Assembly (NCBI GenBank): GCA_041397825.1 | Contig: JAWKVX010000003.1 | Span: 806,001-870,000, forward strand | Origin: JANNSX01 sp041397825 | GTDB taxonomy: Bacteria > Pseudomonadota > Alphaproteobacteria > Rhizobiales > Hyphomicrobiaceae | Direction: 5' to 3' | Length of the DNA: 64,000 bases | Part shown: piece after piece, positions 50,787 to 59,993 of the stretch | Position numbering within the stretch: the stretch's first letter is position 1 | How the letters are laid out: every line of letters starts with the position of its first letter | The notes under the pieces: model-generated | Databases searched by the model: none | What the model saw: the letters and a program-made list of their open reading frames with translations, nothing else | What the model was told of the DNA's origin: nothing | Translations under genes and position numbers: made by a program

Positions 50787-51970
50787 GGCGCCAGCACCAT
50801 GTCGATGACCTTTCTCGCATAGCCGAGCGTCGGATGCTCCCAGTGTGGGGAGAGACGTCCGCCGTCGTAGCCCGGACATTTGCGCCCTTGCTGCATGCCT
50901 TTGAGGATAGAGATGTCCTCGCGATTGAGGTCATCCCACATCTTGAAGACTTCGGCACGGGCCGCTGCATAGCGGTCGCCGGTCGCGGCCTCATCGCCGA
51001 TCAGGAAGACGTGCAACTCCTCGCGGCAGCGGTCGGGCGCCTCGGGATAGGCGACGAGCACGGTGAACTGATCTGGGAAAATCTCGACCGCGAAATGCGG
51101 CATCGTCAGGAACCACGTTCCGCGGCTCGAATTCTCGGCCGAAAGTCCAGGATAGTTCGGCAAGCCCTCGCCGCGCCCCGCTTCCATTTTCGGAAACCGG
51201 TATCCATTGACGAAGGTATTGCCGTCCCACTTGCCGGACCAGCGGACATCCATCGGCGCGAAGTTCAGCAACCGCGGGTGGAGGGCAAAGACGTGATAGC
51301 CCTCCATGTAGTTCTCGTAGACGAGCTTCCAGTTCGCCTCGATGTCGAAATCGATCTTGCCGGCCCAGCGAATGGCGGAGAGATCGTAGCCCGCGAGCTC
51401 GTCCAGCACCGGCTGCATCCAGGTCTCGAGCGGATCTGCGGCACCAGAGATGTTGACGAAGAGACAGCCGTGAAACTCCGCCACCCGTACCGGCACGAGA
51501 TCGAGCTTGGGACCACCGCCCGCCTTGAAGGTGTCGCTCTTGTCGGGTCCGAGGAAATGCGGACGCGACCTGAGCTTGCCATCGAGGCCATAGCTCCAGG
51601 CATGATAGGGGCAGGTGAGCGATGCCTTGTGGCACGGCTCGGTCACAATCTGCATGCCGCGATGACGGCAGACGTTTTGAAAGCCCCGCACGACACCATC
51701 CTGCCCCCTGACGAGCATGATCGGCACGCCGCCGACCTCGAGTGGTTTGACGTCGCCCGGCTGAGGAATTTGGGCGGCCGCGCCGGCAAAAACCCAGGCG
51801 CGCCGGAAGATCCGCTCCTGCTCGAGCCGGAACCATTCCGGCGACCAGTAGGCCTCATTCGGCAGCCCGGCGGCCTCCTCGATGGGACGGCCGATCTGGG
51901 CCAGTCCCTCCGCGCCGAGGAGATCGGTCACCCGCCGCTCGATGCCACTGGAAGTCCAATCGTTGCCCAT
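50783..51970 (-). CDS. Rieske non-heme iron oxygenase, alpha subunit (3 of 3)
   Basis: The 395-residue protein has CRHRGM and CPYHAWSY for the Rieske cluster and ENYMEGYHVFALH for the mononuclear iron, with Glu before GYH. It differs from the other two in Rieske loop details and C-terminus. It is the first gene of the minus-strand series, with its start (51970, MGNDWTSSG) 130 bases from the divergent lysR gene. An upstream start at 52012 is less likely. It shares a 4-base overlap with the M24 gene. Substrate unknown. Confidence 0.9.
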   Translation of the reverse strand: MGNDWTSSGIERRVTDLLGAEGLAQIGRPIEEAAGLPNEAYWSPEWFRLEQERIFRRAWVFAGAAAQIPQPGDVKPLEVGGVPIMLVRGQDGVVRGFQNVCRHRGMQIVTEPCHKASLTCPYHAWSYGLDGKLRSRPHFLGPDKSDTFKAGGGPKLDLVPVRVAEFHGCLFVNISGAADPLETWMQPVLDELAGYDLSAIRWAGKIDFDIEANWKLVYENYMEGYHVFALHPRLLNFAPMDVRWSGKWDGNTFVNGYRFPKMEAGRGEGLPNYPGLSAENSSRGTWFLTMPHFAVEIFPDQFTVLVAYPEAPDRCREELHVFLIGDEAATGDRYAAARAEVFKMWDDLNREDISILKGMQQGRKCPGYDGGRLSPHWEHPTLGYARKVIDMVLAP

Positions 51971-52010
51971 GGAAGCACCTTGGTCGTTGCGGCGCCCGGT
52001 TCGGCAAGAC

Positions 52011-52022
52011 ATAATCCATTAT
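52011..52022. promoter_or_regulatory. ATAAT-cc-ATTAT dyad in the divergent lysR/Rieske promoter region
   Basis: A 5-bp AT-rich inverted repeat with a 2-base centre sits within the 130-base region between the Rieske gene (51970) and lysR (52101). It has a T-N-A type outline of LysR sites but only 12 bases. ACTTAC and GTAAGT at 52059 and 52094 form another, widely spaced pair. Either could be a LysR binding site. Weak evidence. Confidence 0.3.
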
Positions 52023-52100
52023 GCCGACCAGAACCTACGATGCCCACCGATTACGCGCACTTACAAGCAATGTTTTCGCATCAAGGTATGATGGTAAGTT

Positions 52101-53045
52101 ATGTCTCAGCTGCGCCGCCGCCTACCTCCCCTCGCCAGTCTGGCGCCATTCGAGGCGGCCGGCCGGCTGGGCTCCTTCTCGGCTGCGGCGGTTGAGCTGA
52201 ACCTGACCCAGGCGGCGATCAGCCGGCAGATCAGTGCCCTGGAACATAGCCTCGGCGTCCGATTGTTCGAACGCAAACGGTACGGCGTCGAGCTGACGGC
52301 CAATGGCGCTGAGCTGCTCAAGGAGGTCGGCTCGGCGCTCGCCGTACTTGCCGATGCAAGCGATCGGGCGCGCTCGGCGGCCAAGACCTCGAAGACCGTC
52401 AGCATCTATTGCGATGTAGCCATCGGCGGGTCCTTCGTCATTCCGAGGCTTGGTGCCGTCCGGCGCGACCTGCCCGACCTCGTCATCCGCCTGGTGACCT
52501 CGAGCGAGCTCCTCGAGACGACGACGGAGCCCTTCGACATCGGCCTGACGACGGGACGTTTTCTCAGCGATCGCTTCGAGGTCGTCGAGATTTGCGGTGA
52601 GGAGGTCTTTCCGGTCGCAAGCCCGGCGCTGGCGCACGAGCTCTCGCGACGGATCGGGGCCATGGACCTGCGCGTTGCGCCTTTGCTGCACTTCGCCCAG
52701 CAGGGTCGGGATTGGGTCGACTGGCCGCGCTTCCTGGCCTTCCATGGCGTCACTGCGCCGCCGCAGGTCGAGGGCTTCCCCTTCACCAGCTACTCTGTCC
52801 TGCTCGATGCGGCGGAAGCCGGCCATGGCATCGCGCTCGGCTGGAAGCTCAGCGTCGACAACCGGCTGCGCCAGGGCACGCTCGTCCGCCTCGAAGGCCT
52901 CACGATGCCGCTCGAGAAGGGGCTCGCCGCCTATCTGCCGAGACGCCGACCGCGCACGCCGGCGACCGACACCTTTCTGCACTGGCTGCTGACCAGCTTT
53001 GCCGAACGCCCACCTTCTCCAGACGCCTCCGACGCCGCGCGATGA
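52101..53045 (+). CDS. LysR-family transcriptional regulator (GcvA-like)
   Basis: The 314-residue protein has the LysR helix-turn-helix near residues 18-45 (FSAAAVELNLTQAAISRQIS) followed by LEHSLGVRLFERK, and a C-terminal effector domain (HGIALGWKLSVDNRL, GcvA-type signature). It is divergent from the 14-gene minus-strand series and is the natural candidate regulator. Two AT-rich repeats lie in the shared upstream region. The inducer is unknown. Confidence 0.92.
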   Translation: MSQLRRRLPPLASLAPFEAAGRLGSFSAAAVELNLTQAAISRQISALEHSLGVRLFERKRYGVELTANGAELLKEVGSALAVLADASDRARSAAKTSKTVSIYCDVAIGGSFVIPRLGAVRRDLPDLVIRLVTSSELLETTTEPFDIGLTTGRFLSDRFEVVEICGEEVFPVASPALAHELSRRIGAMDLRVAPLLHFAQQGRDWVDWPRFLAFHGVTAPPQVEGFPFTSYSVLLDAAEAGHGIALGWKLSVDNRLRQGTLVRLEGLTMPLEKGLAAYLPRRRPRTPATDTFLHWLLTSFAERPPSPDASDAAR

Positions 53046-53051
53046 ACGGTG

Positions 53052-53882
53052 TCAGCCGACCAGACTGAGCAGGAACCGCGTGCCGACAAGAATCATGAAC
53101 GTCGCAAAAGCCAGCTCCAGCACGCGCCGCGAGAAGTAATGTGCGCTTCGCACGCCCCAGCTCGCCGCCATCAGGCTCGACGGAATAACGAAGGTTGCGC
53201 CGATCAGGCTGACATAGCCGAGCGAGCCGAATGGCAGGGCGGGGTTTCCAAAGCCCGCCCAGGCGTAGCCGATGACTCCAGGGAGCGCGATGATGGGACC
53301 TATGCCCGAAGCCGTCGCGAGAGCTGGCAGCATCGGACGGCCATAGAGCGTCATGAAGCTGGTGATGAAGGCCCCCCCGCCGATGCCGTTGAGGGCCGAG
53401 GCGACCCCGGTCACTACACCAAGCCCGAGGCGGGCGATTGAGCCGGGGAGCACGGCGCCGAGCTGCCACCTGTCCGCGCCGCTCAGGAGCTTCAGTGCCA
53501 TCAGAAAGGCGACTGCCACGAAGACGATCTTGAGGACGGTTCCGTCGACCTCTTTGGCGATGAGGATGCCCGCCATCGTACCGAGCAGTACACCCGGTCC
53601 AACGGTTCGTAGGACCTCCATGTCGACCGCACCGCGTCGGCGATGCAACGTGAACGAGCGTAGAGAGGTCGGAAGGATGACGGCGAGTGATGTGCCGACC
53701 GCGAGATGCATCCGCACGGCATCGTCCACGCCCGCCAATCCGAAAACCTCGTAGAGAATGGGCACCGAGATGCCGCCGCCGCCGATGCCGAGCAAGCCGG
53801 CCAGATAGCCGACGACGAGGCCGGCGACCGCCAAGGCGCCGGCCATGAGAAGAATTTCCGCGAAGGGAAGCTCAGCCGGCAT
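53052..53882 (-). CDS. TauE/SafE-family sulfite exporter-like membrane protein
   Basis: The 276-residue protein has about eight hydrophobic segments with the family pattern VVGYLAGLLGIGGGGISVPILY at the start and GVASALNGIGGGAFITSFM in the middle repeat. TauE/SafE proteins export sulfite, sulfoacetate or related anions. It is convergent with lysR, with only 6 bases between them. It could export a product of the nearby cluster; sulfur would be consistent with a sulfonium pathway, but that is speculation. Confidence 0.88.
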   Translation of the reverse strand: MPAELPFAEILLMAGALAVAGLVVGYLAGLLGIGGGGISVPILYEVFGLAGVDDAVRMHLAVGTSLAVILPTSLRSFTLHRRRGAVDMEVLRTVGPGVLLGTMAGILIAKEVDGTVLKIVFVAVAFLMALKLLSGADRWQLGAVLPGSIARLGLGVVTGVASALNGIGGGAFITSFMTLYGRPMLPALATASGIGPIIALPGVIGYAWAGFGNPALPFGSLGYVSLIGATFVIPSSLMAASWGVRSAHYFSRRVLELAFATFMILVGTRFLLSLVG

Positions 53883-53899
53883 TGATGCGTCTCATCGTT

Positions 53900-54892
53900 T
53901 CAGGCGGCCCATTCAGGCGCATGCCGACGCGCCGCTTGCGTGATCGTCTCAAGCGCTTGATCGATGACCTCGATACCGGCACCCCGTTTCGCGCTTTCCT
54001 CAGACAGCACGCGCCGGAAAAGCCGTCCGCCGGGTTCGCCGTGAAAGAGTCCCATCAGAGGCTTCACCAGCGCCGGCAACCGATCGCCGGCGTCAAGTCG
54101 TGTGGCGGCGTAGTCGTTGTAGCGGGCGACAATATCCACTCTGTTGAGCTCGGCGGCCGGCTCGCCGAACAGGCGGCGGTCGACGTCCCCAATCATGGCC
54201 GGTCGGCGATAGGCCGCTCGCCCCAACATGACGCCATCGACCCGCGCCAGATGCTCGACGGCCTCGTCGAGATCGGTGATGCCGCCGTTGATGACGACGG
54301 TGAGATCCGGCCGCTCGGCCTTCAGCCGATAGACCCGCTCGTAGTCGAGTGGCGGAATCTCGCGGTTCTCCTTCGGGCTCAGTCCGGACAGCCAGGCCTT
54401 GCGTGCATGCACGATGAATGTCCGGCAGCCGGCTGCCGCCACCGTGTCAATGAAACGGCGGAAATCCGCCTCGTGATCCTGATCGTCGATGCCGATGCGG
54501 CACTTGACGGTGACGGGCACATCGATCTCCGCCTGCATGGCCGCGACGGCGCGCGCCACCAGCGCGGGATCGGCCATGAGCGCCGCACCGAAGCAACCCG
54601 ACTGCACCCGATCGGAGGGACAGCCGCAATTGAGATTGATCTCGTCATAGCCGGCCGAGCGCCCGATCGAGGCCGCCCTGGCCAAGGCCTCGGGATCCGA
54701 GCCGCCCAACTGCAGCGCCACCGGATGCTCGCGCGGATCAAAGCCGAGCAGCCTATCGCGGTTGCCGTGGATCACGGCCCCCGAGGTCAGCATCTCAGTA
54801 TAGAGGCGCGCCTGGCGCGACAACAGACGGTGCAGAACGCGGCAATGCCGATCCGTCCAATCCATCATGGGCGCGACACAGAATCTATGCAT
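53900..54892 (-). CDS. dusA: tRNA-dihydrouridine(20/20a) synthase
   Basis: The 330-residue protein begins with the FMN-site region FCVAPMMDWTDRHCRVLHR and contains the DusA-specific INLNCGCPSDRVQSGCFGA with the catalytic Cys, plus TVVINGGITDLDEA and DGVMLGRAAYRRPAM. It reduces uridine in the D-loop of tRNA. The start at 54892 (MHRFCVAPM) was chosen because the longer upstream frame has no domain character. It lies 17 bases from tauE, same strand, without obvious functional link. Confidence 0.95.
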   Translation of the reverse strand: MHRFCVAPMMDWTDRHCRVLHRLLSRQARLYTEMLTSGAVIHGNRDRLLGFDPREHPVALQLGGSDPEALARAASIGRSAGYDEINLNCGCPSDRVQSGCFGAALMADPALVARAVAAMQAEIDVPVTVKCRIGIDDQDHEADFRRFIDTVAAAGCRTFIVHARKAWLSGLSPKENREIPPLDYERVYRLKAERPDLTVVINGGITDLDEAVEHLARVDGVMLGRAAYRRPAMIGDVDRRLFGEPAAELNRVDIVARYNDYAATRLDAGDRLPALVKPLMGLFHGEPGGRLFRRVLSEESAKRGAGIEVIDQALETITQAARRHAPEWAA

Positions 54893-55209
54893 TTGAGACT
54901 TCACGATCCTCTGGGCCTGTCGCGGACGGGAACCACGAGCCCGGGCGGACGCTCGGCCGGGCGCAAAGGCCGTCGGGCGGTCTGACGAGCCGTGCACTCC
55001 AATAGCTCATGGAACTCCGGCGTGAGCAATGCCATATGTGCATTTTCCAGGAGCCGTGGCTCATCTTACTCTCGAGGCCGGGAGCGGGGGCCAGGTCTCA
55101 TGACCAGGAGACCCCGACCGGGGCATTTGGCCGGTCGGAGCGGCGAGAGGGCCTCGATGCCATGGGGTGAGAGGTCGTCAGATCCGTTTTCCAGGGAGGA
55201 CGCACGTCG
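54893..55209. other. 317-base gap upstream of the DUF1801 gene, with a stem-loop
   Basis: No convincing gene was seen on either strand. CCGACCGG (55114-55121) and CCGGTCGG (55131-55138) form a perfect 8-bp stem with a 9-base loop, next to a shorter GGTCTC/GAGACC pair (55094-55113). AGGGAGG at about 55192 is the ribosome site of the following gene. Dus and DUF1801 genes are divergent here, so both promoters should lie in this stretch. Confidence 0.5.
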
Positions 55210-55668
55210 ATGATGACAAAGAAGCCTGTTGCCGCATCGGCATCCCGATCCGGCGAGGCGTCGGCCGCGGAGCTGATCGATGGTCGGATCGCCGCGTTGG
55301 ACGACTGGCGGGGCAAAATGCTGGCGCAGGTGAGGCACCTCATCAGGGAGGCCGATCCCGAGGCGATCGAGACCTGGAAATGGCGCGGCGTACCGGTCTG
55401 GGAGCATGCCGGCATCATCTGTACCGGAGAAACCTACAAGGCCGTCGTGAAGCTGACGTTCGCCAAGGGCGCCTCGCTCGACGACCCAAAGGGCCTATTC
55501 AACGCAAGTCTCGACGGTAACGTCCGGCGGGCCATCGATCTTCGCGAGGGCGACAAGCTCGATCCAGGTGCGTTCAAGGCGCTCGTTCTGGCCGCCATGG
55601 CGCTCAACCTGGCGAAAACCAGCAAACCGCACTCGCACGAAATGCCGAAGAAGGGCGGGCGTGAATGA
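55210..55668 (+). CDS. DUF1801 domain protein
   Basis: The 152-residue protein has the DUF1801 signature region: LREADPEAIETWKWRGVPVWEHAGIICTG, followed by YKAVVKLTFAKGASLDDP. The fold is related to YdhG/PF08818 proteins, whose biochemical function is not established. It has a Lys/Ala-rich N-terminus and a Lys/Gly-rich C-terminus. ATG 55210 is 12 bases after AGGGAGG; a second ATG follows immediately. Confidence 0.82.
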   Translation: MMTKKPVAASASRSGEASAAELIDGRIAALDDWRGKMLAQVRHLIREADPEAIETWKWRGVPVWEHAGIICTGETYKAVVKLTFAKGASLDDPKGLFNASLDGNVRRAIDLREGDKLDPGAFKALVLAAMALNLAKTSKPHSHEMPKKGGRE

Positions 55669-55755
55669 AGCGCAGAGCTGTCCCAGTACTTGAAAAGACT
55701 CTGCTTGCATGACGAACGCCAGAGACGCACGGCAGCGATTGGTCCCTGGCTGAAT

Positions 55756-57054
55756 TCACATGGTCTTGGGGCCAGGGGCCTGCCGCATGATCACCTCGCG
55801 GTGCGGATAGGGAATCTCAATGCCGTTGGCCTTGAGCATGTCCCAGATCCTGAGCAGCGTCTCGCCACGGATATTGCCCATGCCGTTCTCGGGATCGTTG
55901 ATGTAGAGCCAGAGTGTGAAATCGAGTGAGGATTCTCCGAAACCTCTGAAATGGCAGGCCGGCCCCGGATTTGTGAGCATCCGCGGCAGACCCTCGATGC
56001 ATGCCAGAGCGAGGCGGCGAACCTCGTGCGGATTGGCGTCGTAGCTTACGCCAAAGGGGACCTCGATCAGCACGATCTTGTTCGAGTAGGACCAGTTGAC
56101 GACGCGCTGGGTGATGAAATCCTCATTCGGGATGAGGTGCTCCGCCCCGTCCAGCGTTCCGACGGAGACGTAGCGTGCGTTGAGCGAGCGTATCCATCCG
56201 AACTTCTTGTCGACCTCGATGGCATCTCCCGGCTTGATCGATCGGTCGGCCAGGATGATGACGCCACTGGCCAGATTGGATGCGAGTTTCTGCAAGCCGA
56301 AGCCGAGGCCGAGGCCGAGCGCGCCGGAGAACACCGTCAGCACCGACATGTCGATGCCGGCTGCCCCCAGAGCCAGCATGATGGCGACGATGAATAGGCC
56401 GGCGCGGCCGATTTTGGTGATGAGCGCGAGAAGGCTCGGGCTCATCACTCCGGCATCGCGCAGCCGCTTGGCGATGAAATCGCCGAGGAAGGACCCGCCC
56501 CAGAGAAGCAGGCTCAGCACCAGGACACCCTTGAGCAGGGTCAGCAGTGAGATGCGAATCGCGCCGAACGTCACGGATGCGAGGTCGAGAAGCTCGAGCG
56601 CGCGATCCGTCCAGCCGACGATGTAGAGGGCGGCGATCATCCAGGTCGTGATCTCGACGAGCCGCGACAGCCAGGCATTGCGGATGGTGCGCGAGAGCAC
56701 GCTGACAACATACCAAGCCGTCGCCAGATAGGCGGCGACACCGACAAAATAGCTGTTGCTCGGCCAGGTGACGTCGCGCAGGACGACGACTGCGATCGCA
56801 AGCGTCACCGCGAGGATGGCCCAGAACCGCCGCCGATGCATGATGGCAAGGAGCCGGAGCAGGCGGGGCTGCTGCTCGATCCGTCTCAGCCAGCGCTCGA
56901 TCATCGGACCGGCGAGGGAGGCAAGCGCCAGCGCGATCAGCACGGCGCCGGCTACCACAGCCGCCTGATAGACCGTCCAGATCGAATTGATGTTCTGGAG
57001 TTTGATGAGAACGCTGTTGAACCAGCTATCGAGGACGGGGGTCAATGAATTCAT
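55756..57054 (-). CDS. MscS-family mechanosensitive ion channel
   Basis: The 432-residue protein has an N-terminal four-helix membrane region, then the conserved pore helix region SGALGLGLGFGLQKLASNLA and the beta-domain (GVIILADRSIKPGDAIEV). The C-terminal part contains PHREVIMRQ, a normal cytoplasmic end. These channels release solutes on hypo-osmotic shock. It is convergent with the DUF1801 gene, across 87 bases. No signal of operon partners. Confidence 0.92.
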   Translation of the reverse strand: MNSLTPVLDSWFNSVLIKLQNINSIWTVYQAAVVAGAVLIALALASLAGPMIERWLRRIEQQPRLLRLLAIMHRRRFWAILAVTLAIAVVVLRDVTWPSNSYFVGVAAYLATAWYVVSVLSRTIRNAWLSRLVEITTWMIAALYIVGWTDRALELLDLASVTFGAIRISLLTLLKGVLVLSLLLWGGSFLGDFIAKRLRDAGVMSPSLLALITKIGRAGLFIVAIMLALGAAGIDMSVLTVFSGALGLGLGFGLQKLASNLASGVIILADRSIKPGDAIEVDKKFGWIRSLNARYVSVGTLDGAEHLIPNEDFITQRVVNWSYSNKIVLIEVPFGVSYDANPHEVRRLALACIEGLPRMLTNPGPACHFRGFGESSLDFTLWLYINDPENGMGNIRGETLLRIWDMLKANGIEIPYPHREVIMRQAPGPKTM

Positions 57055-57339
57055 CGAGGTGGCGTTTGCCTCCTTACAGCGATGGCGGCGGCACTGTCTC
57101 CAGGACGCGGCTCGTATGCCGGCGGACGGGCCGTTTGCACCGCAGGATTCGGCTCGGGCCGGTCGGCGCCAAAAGCGACGTAGACTGTCGCAGCTCAGCC
57201 CACGGGCAATGCGTAGCGCCGGAGCGACAGAAAGACCGGCGGCTTATGGCGTGACAATGCCACTATCAAGGCGGGATTCGCCGACCGGGTCAATGTCTGC
57301 GGGGTTCCGCCGTCGGCATCCGGCCGGCAGACGTGCCCC

Positions 57340-57792
57340 TTATGCGGCCTCGACCATCAGCACTGTACCCCTGACGCCGGTCACGCGGACGCGAGCGCCG
57401 GCGGCGAGGTCCGGCCCTTCGGCCGACCAGAGTGAATCGCCGACCCGGAGCTTGCCGCGACCTTCGACGATCGACTGCTCGAGCGTATAGGTGCGTCCGA
57501 CATATTGCTGACCGCGCAGGTTGAGGCTCGACTGGTCGCTCACCTGCTCGGTGTAGGGGAAGACCTTGCGGCCGATCAGCACCGAGGCGATGGCGGCAGC
57601 GGCGAACAATAACGCCTGCCAGAGAAGCGGCATGTCGACCACAAGCGCAATCAGGCCGACGACCGCGGCCGCCACGCCGAACCACATCAGGAAGACGCCC
57701 GGTGCGAACACTTCCAGGATGAGAAGCACGGCGGCGGCGATCAGCCAGTTCCAGGCGCCGAGGCTCGCGAAGAAGGACATGCCGTCACCCAT
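57340..57792 (-). CDS. NfeD-like membrane protein
   Basis: The 150-residue protein has three to four membrane helices (LIAAAVLLILEVFAPGVFLMWFG; VVGLIALVVDMPLLWQALLFAAAAIASVLI) and a C-terminal OB-fold (GRGKLRVGDSLWSAEGPDLAAGARVRVTGVRG). NfeD proteins partner with SPFH/stomatin-like proteins in membrane microdomains. The SPFH gene is 87 bases upstream on the same strand. Start may be 57792 or 57780 (MSFFASLG). Confidence 0.88.
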   Translation of the reverse strand: MGDGMSFFASLGAWNWLIAAAVLLILEVFAPGVFLMWFGVAAAVVGLIALVVDMPLLWQALLFAAAAIASVLIGRKVFPYTEQVSDQSSLNLRGQQYVGRTYTLEQSIVEGRGKLRVGDSLWSAEGPDLAAGARVRVTGVRGTVLMVEAA

Positions 57793-57879
57793 GTTGATCT
57801 CCAGATGCTGATGAGATCCGCTTCAGGCTCCATGTGAGGGGCGCCCGCTGCGCGCGGTACGCCCGTCACACCCTTTGTC

Positions 57880-58878
57880 TCAACTCGTCACGCCACCCCA
57901 AGGCGACATGCCGTGGGACCTAGGTGTCGAGGGCGATGACGGCGAGGTGCCGTTGCCGCCCTTCGGCCCGAAGGCATCACCCGTGATCTGGGCGAGACCG
58001 GCGATCGAGCCGATCACGGATGCCGCCTCGAGCGGCATCATGATGACTTTCTGGTTGGGTGCGGAGGCCAGTGCCTCCAGCGCCTTCACGTAGTTGTTGG
58101 CCACGAAGTAGTTGATGGCCTGGACGTTGCCATTGGCGATCGCGCTCGAGACCAGCTCGGTCGCCTTGGCCTCGGCCTCGGCGGCGCGCTCGCGGGCCTC
58201 GGCATCCTTGAAGGCGGCCTCGCGACGACCCTCCGCAGCAAGCACGGCCGCTTGTTTCTCACCTTCGGACTTCAGGATCTGAGCCTGCCGCAAGCCTTCG
58301 GCCTCGAGGATCTGTGCGCGCTTCTCGCGCTCGGCCTTCATCTGCCGGGCCATGCTGTCGACGAGATCGCGCGGCGGCTCGATGTCCTTGATCTCGATGC
58401 GCGTGACCTTGACGCCCCAGGGCTGGGTCGCGTCGTCGATCACCTGCAGGAGTTTGGCGTTGATCTGGTCGCGGTGCGACAGCAGCTCGTCCAGATCCAT
58501 CGAGCCCATGACGGTTCGGATGTTGGTCATGGTGAGATTGACGATCGCCTGGTGCAGGTCGGTGACCTCGTAGGCCGACTGGGCGGCGTCCAGAACCTGG
58601 AAGAAGGCGACGCCGTCGACACGAACCATGGCGTTGTCGCGGGTGATGACCTCCTGGCTTGGGATGTCCATCACCTGCTCCTTCATGTTCATGCGGTAGC
58701 CGACCCGCTCCATGAATGGGATCAGGATATGCAACCCGGGTTGCAATGTGCGGGTGTAGCGGCCGAACCGCTCGACGGTGAAATTGGATCCCTGCGGCAC
58801 GACCTTGATGGTCGACCACAGCGCGACGGCGACGAGCAGAACCAGAACGAACACGAAGATATCGATGCCACCGAGCAT
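57880..58878 (-). CDS. qmcA: SPFH/Band 7 stomatin-like protein
   Basis: The 332-residue protein has one N-terminal membrane anchor (IFVFVLVLLVAVALWSTIKVV), a Band 7 domain (RYTRTLQPGLHILIPFMERV, LSHRDQINAKLLQVID) and a long Ala/Glu coiled region (REKRAQILEAEGLRQAQILK). This is the QmcA/stomatin type, a membrane-organising protein that acts with NfeD. The NfeD partner follows. The start at 58878 is behind GGAGATC. Confidence 0.9.
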   Translation of the reverse strand: MLGGIDIFVFVLVLLVAVALWSTIKVVPQGSNFTVERFGRYTRTLQPGLHILIPFMERVGYRMNMKEQVMDIPSQEVITRDNAMVRVDGVAFFQVLDAAQSAYEVTDLHQAIVNLTMTNIRTVMGSMDLDELLSHRDQINAKLLQVIDDATQPWGVKVTRIEIKDIEPPRDLVDSMARQMKAEREKRAQILEAEGLRQAQILKSEGEKQAAVLAAEGRREAAFKDAEARERAAEAEAKATELVSSAIANGNVQAINYFVANNYVKALEALASAPNQKVIMMPLEAASVIGSIAGLAQITGDAFGPKGGNGTSPSSPSTPRSHGMSPWGGVTS

Positions 58879-59069
58879 GGTGTGATCTCCTTCCTGAGCA
58901 CGCGTGCAACATGTGGTGATCGAATCGCTCGATTGCCACCTGGGAGGTAGAGTTCGGCCTAGAAGGTAAATGAAAATTTCACTCCTTGCTCGGGCCGGCA
59001 GGAAGGTATTTCAGCAGCTGCGGGAAGGGGCTTTCCATTGCCGGCGGTTCCGGCGATCAGGCCGGTGGC

Positions 59070-59801
59070 TCACGGGCGGATGTGTCCCTCGAGGATGGCC
59101 TTCGCGACGGCGTGGGTGGCGGTCGTGGCACCGAGCTTGCGGCGGGCCTTGCGGACATGCATCTCGACCGTCACCGGGGCGAGTGTCAATCGGTCCGCAA
59201 TCTCCTGCATGCGCAAACCCCGAGCGAGCCAGAGTATGCATTCGCTCTCTCGCTGCGAGAGGCAGGACTTGGCCATCGCCTCGGCTTCGAGCAGTTGCGC
59301 ATAACGCTCGTGGATACAAAAGCCGATGAGCTGGGCGCAATCGGCGATTTCAGGATAGAGCCTCTCGAACTCGCGCCGTTCGAGATTCGATCCAAAGTTC
59401 CATCCACCAAAGCTCTCATTGCCAATCAGGCGCACGGGCGCGGAGAAGCCACACTGGAATCCGGTCTCGCTGGCTTCGCGAATGAAGCTCCTCTCCGCCT
59501 GAGTAAGAAATGGATAGTCGACGAGGTAGTCACAACCGGTGAAGATTGGTTCGAATTGGGAGCAGCAATACGCAAAGAAAGGATCGATCCGAGCATATCC
59601 GCGATCCGCGTAATGCCGGCACCACGGCTCTGGAAGGCTTGTCCAGAAGCGGGTCTCGCCGGTGGACGGCGAGTTGTAAACGTAGATGGATCGGGTGAGC
59701 CCCAGCGAGTTGAGGAAAGTCTCTGTCAGCGGCCACAACTCATCAGGATTCCCCAATCTGGCAAGGGACGTGAGGAAGTCGGCTGTTTGAGCGGTCCACA
59801 T
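59070..59801 (-). CDS. LuxR-family regulator with autoinducer-binding domain (solo)
   Basis: The 243-residue protein has an N-terminal AHL-binding-type domain with Trp, Tyr, Asp-Pro in PWCRHYADRGYARIDPFF at TraR-equivalent positions 57, 61, 70 and 71, and a Gly in GFQCGFSAP (113). The position of Trp85 appears to be Phe or Thr. The C-terminus is a GerE helix-turn-helix (RESECILWLARGLRMQEIAD, TVEMHVRKARRKLGA). No luxI is in the window, so this is a LuxR solo. It is divergent from the RTX gene at 60076, with a lux-box-like dyad between. Confidence 0.92.
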   Translation of the reverse strand: MWTAQTADFLTSLARLGNPDELWPLTETFLNSLGLTRSIYVYNSPSTGETRFWTSLPEPWCRHYADRGYARIDPFFAYCCSQFEPIFTGCDYLVDYPFLTQAERSFIREASETGFQCGFSAPVRLIGNESFGGWNFGSNLERREFERLYPEIADCAQLIGFCIHERYAQLLEAEAMAKSCLSQRESECILWLARGLRMQEIADRLTLAPVTVEMHVRKARRKLGATTATHAVAKAILEGHIRP

Positions 59802-59973
59802 GCCTGATCAGACCGCGAACAGGTGGCTCCGTCAAGAAAGTATTGGGTGCCGCTGTACTGCTTCGAGATCTGGGCAATGACGCGCTTGCGTGGACCCAAG
59901 TGATTGATGTTGCCCGCTTTGTGGCAACGCCGCGTTCGCAATCAATGTCGTCCGGTCAGAAACAGATCGCGCG

Positions 59974-59993
59974 ACCTATGGAAATCCATAGCT
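59974..59993. promoter_or_regulatory. Lux-box-like 20-bp dyad
   Basis: ACCTATGGAAATCCATAGCT has CTATGG and CCATAG arms around AAAT. It matches the lux-box rule of CT, 12 bases, AG at positions 3-4 and 17-18 in a 20-base site. It is 83 bases before the RTX start and 173 before the luxR start, in the shared promoter. A LuxR-family target is a good inference. Confidence 0.65.

Noticed and set aside
55672..55704. GCAGAG/CTCTGC inverted repeat between DUF1801 and MscS genes as a terminator
   Set aside because: Only 6 bp with a 21-base loop and no T-run; too weak to annotate.
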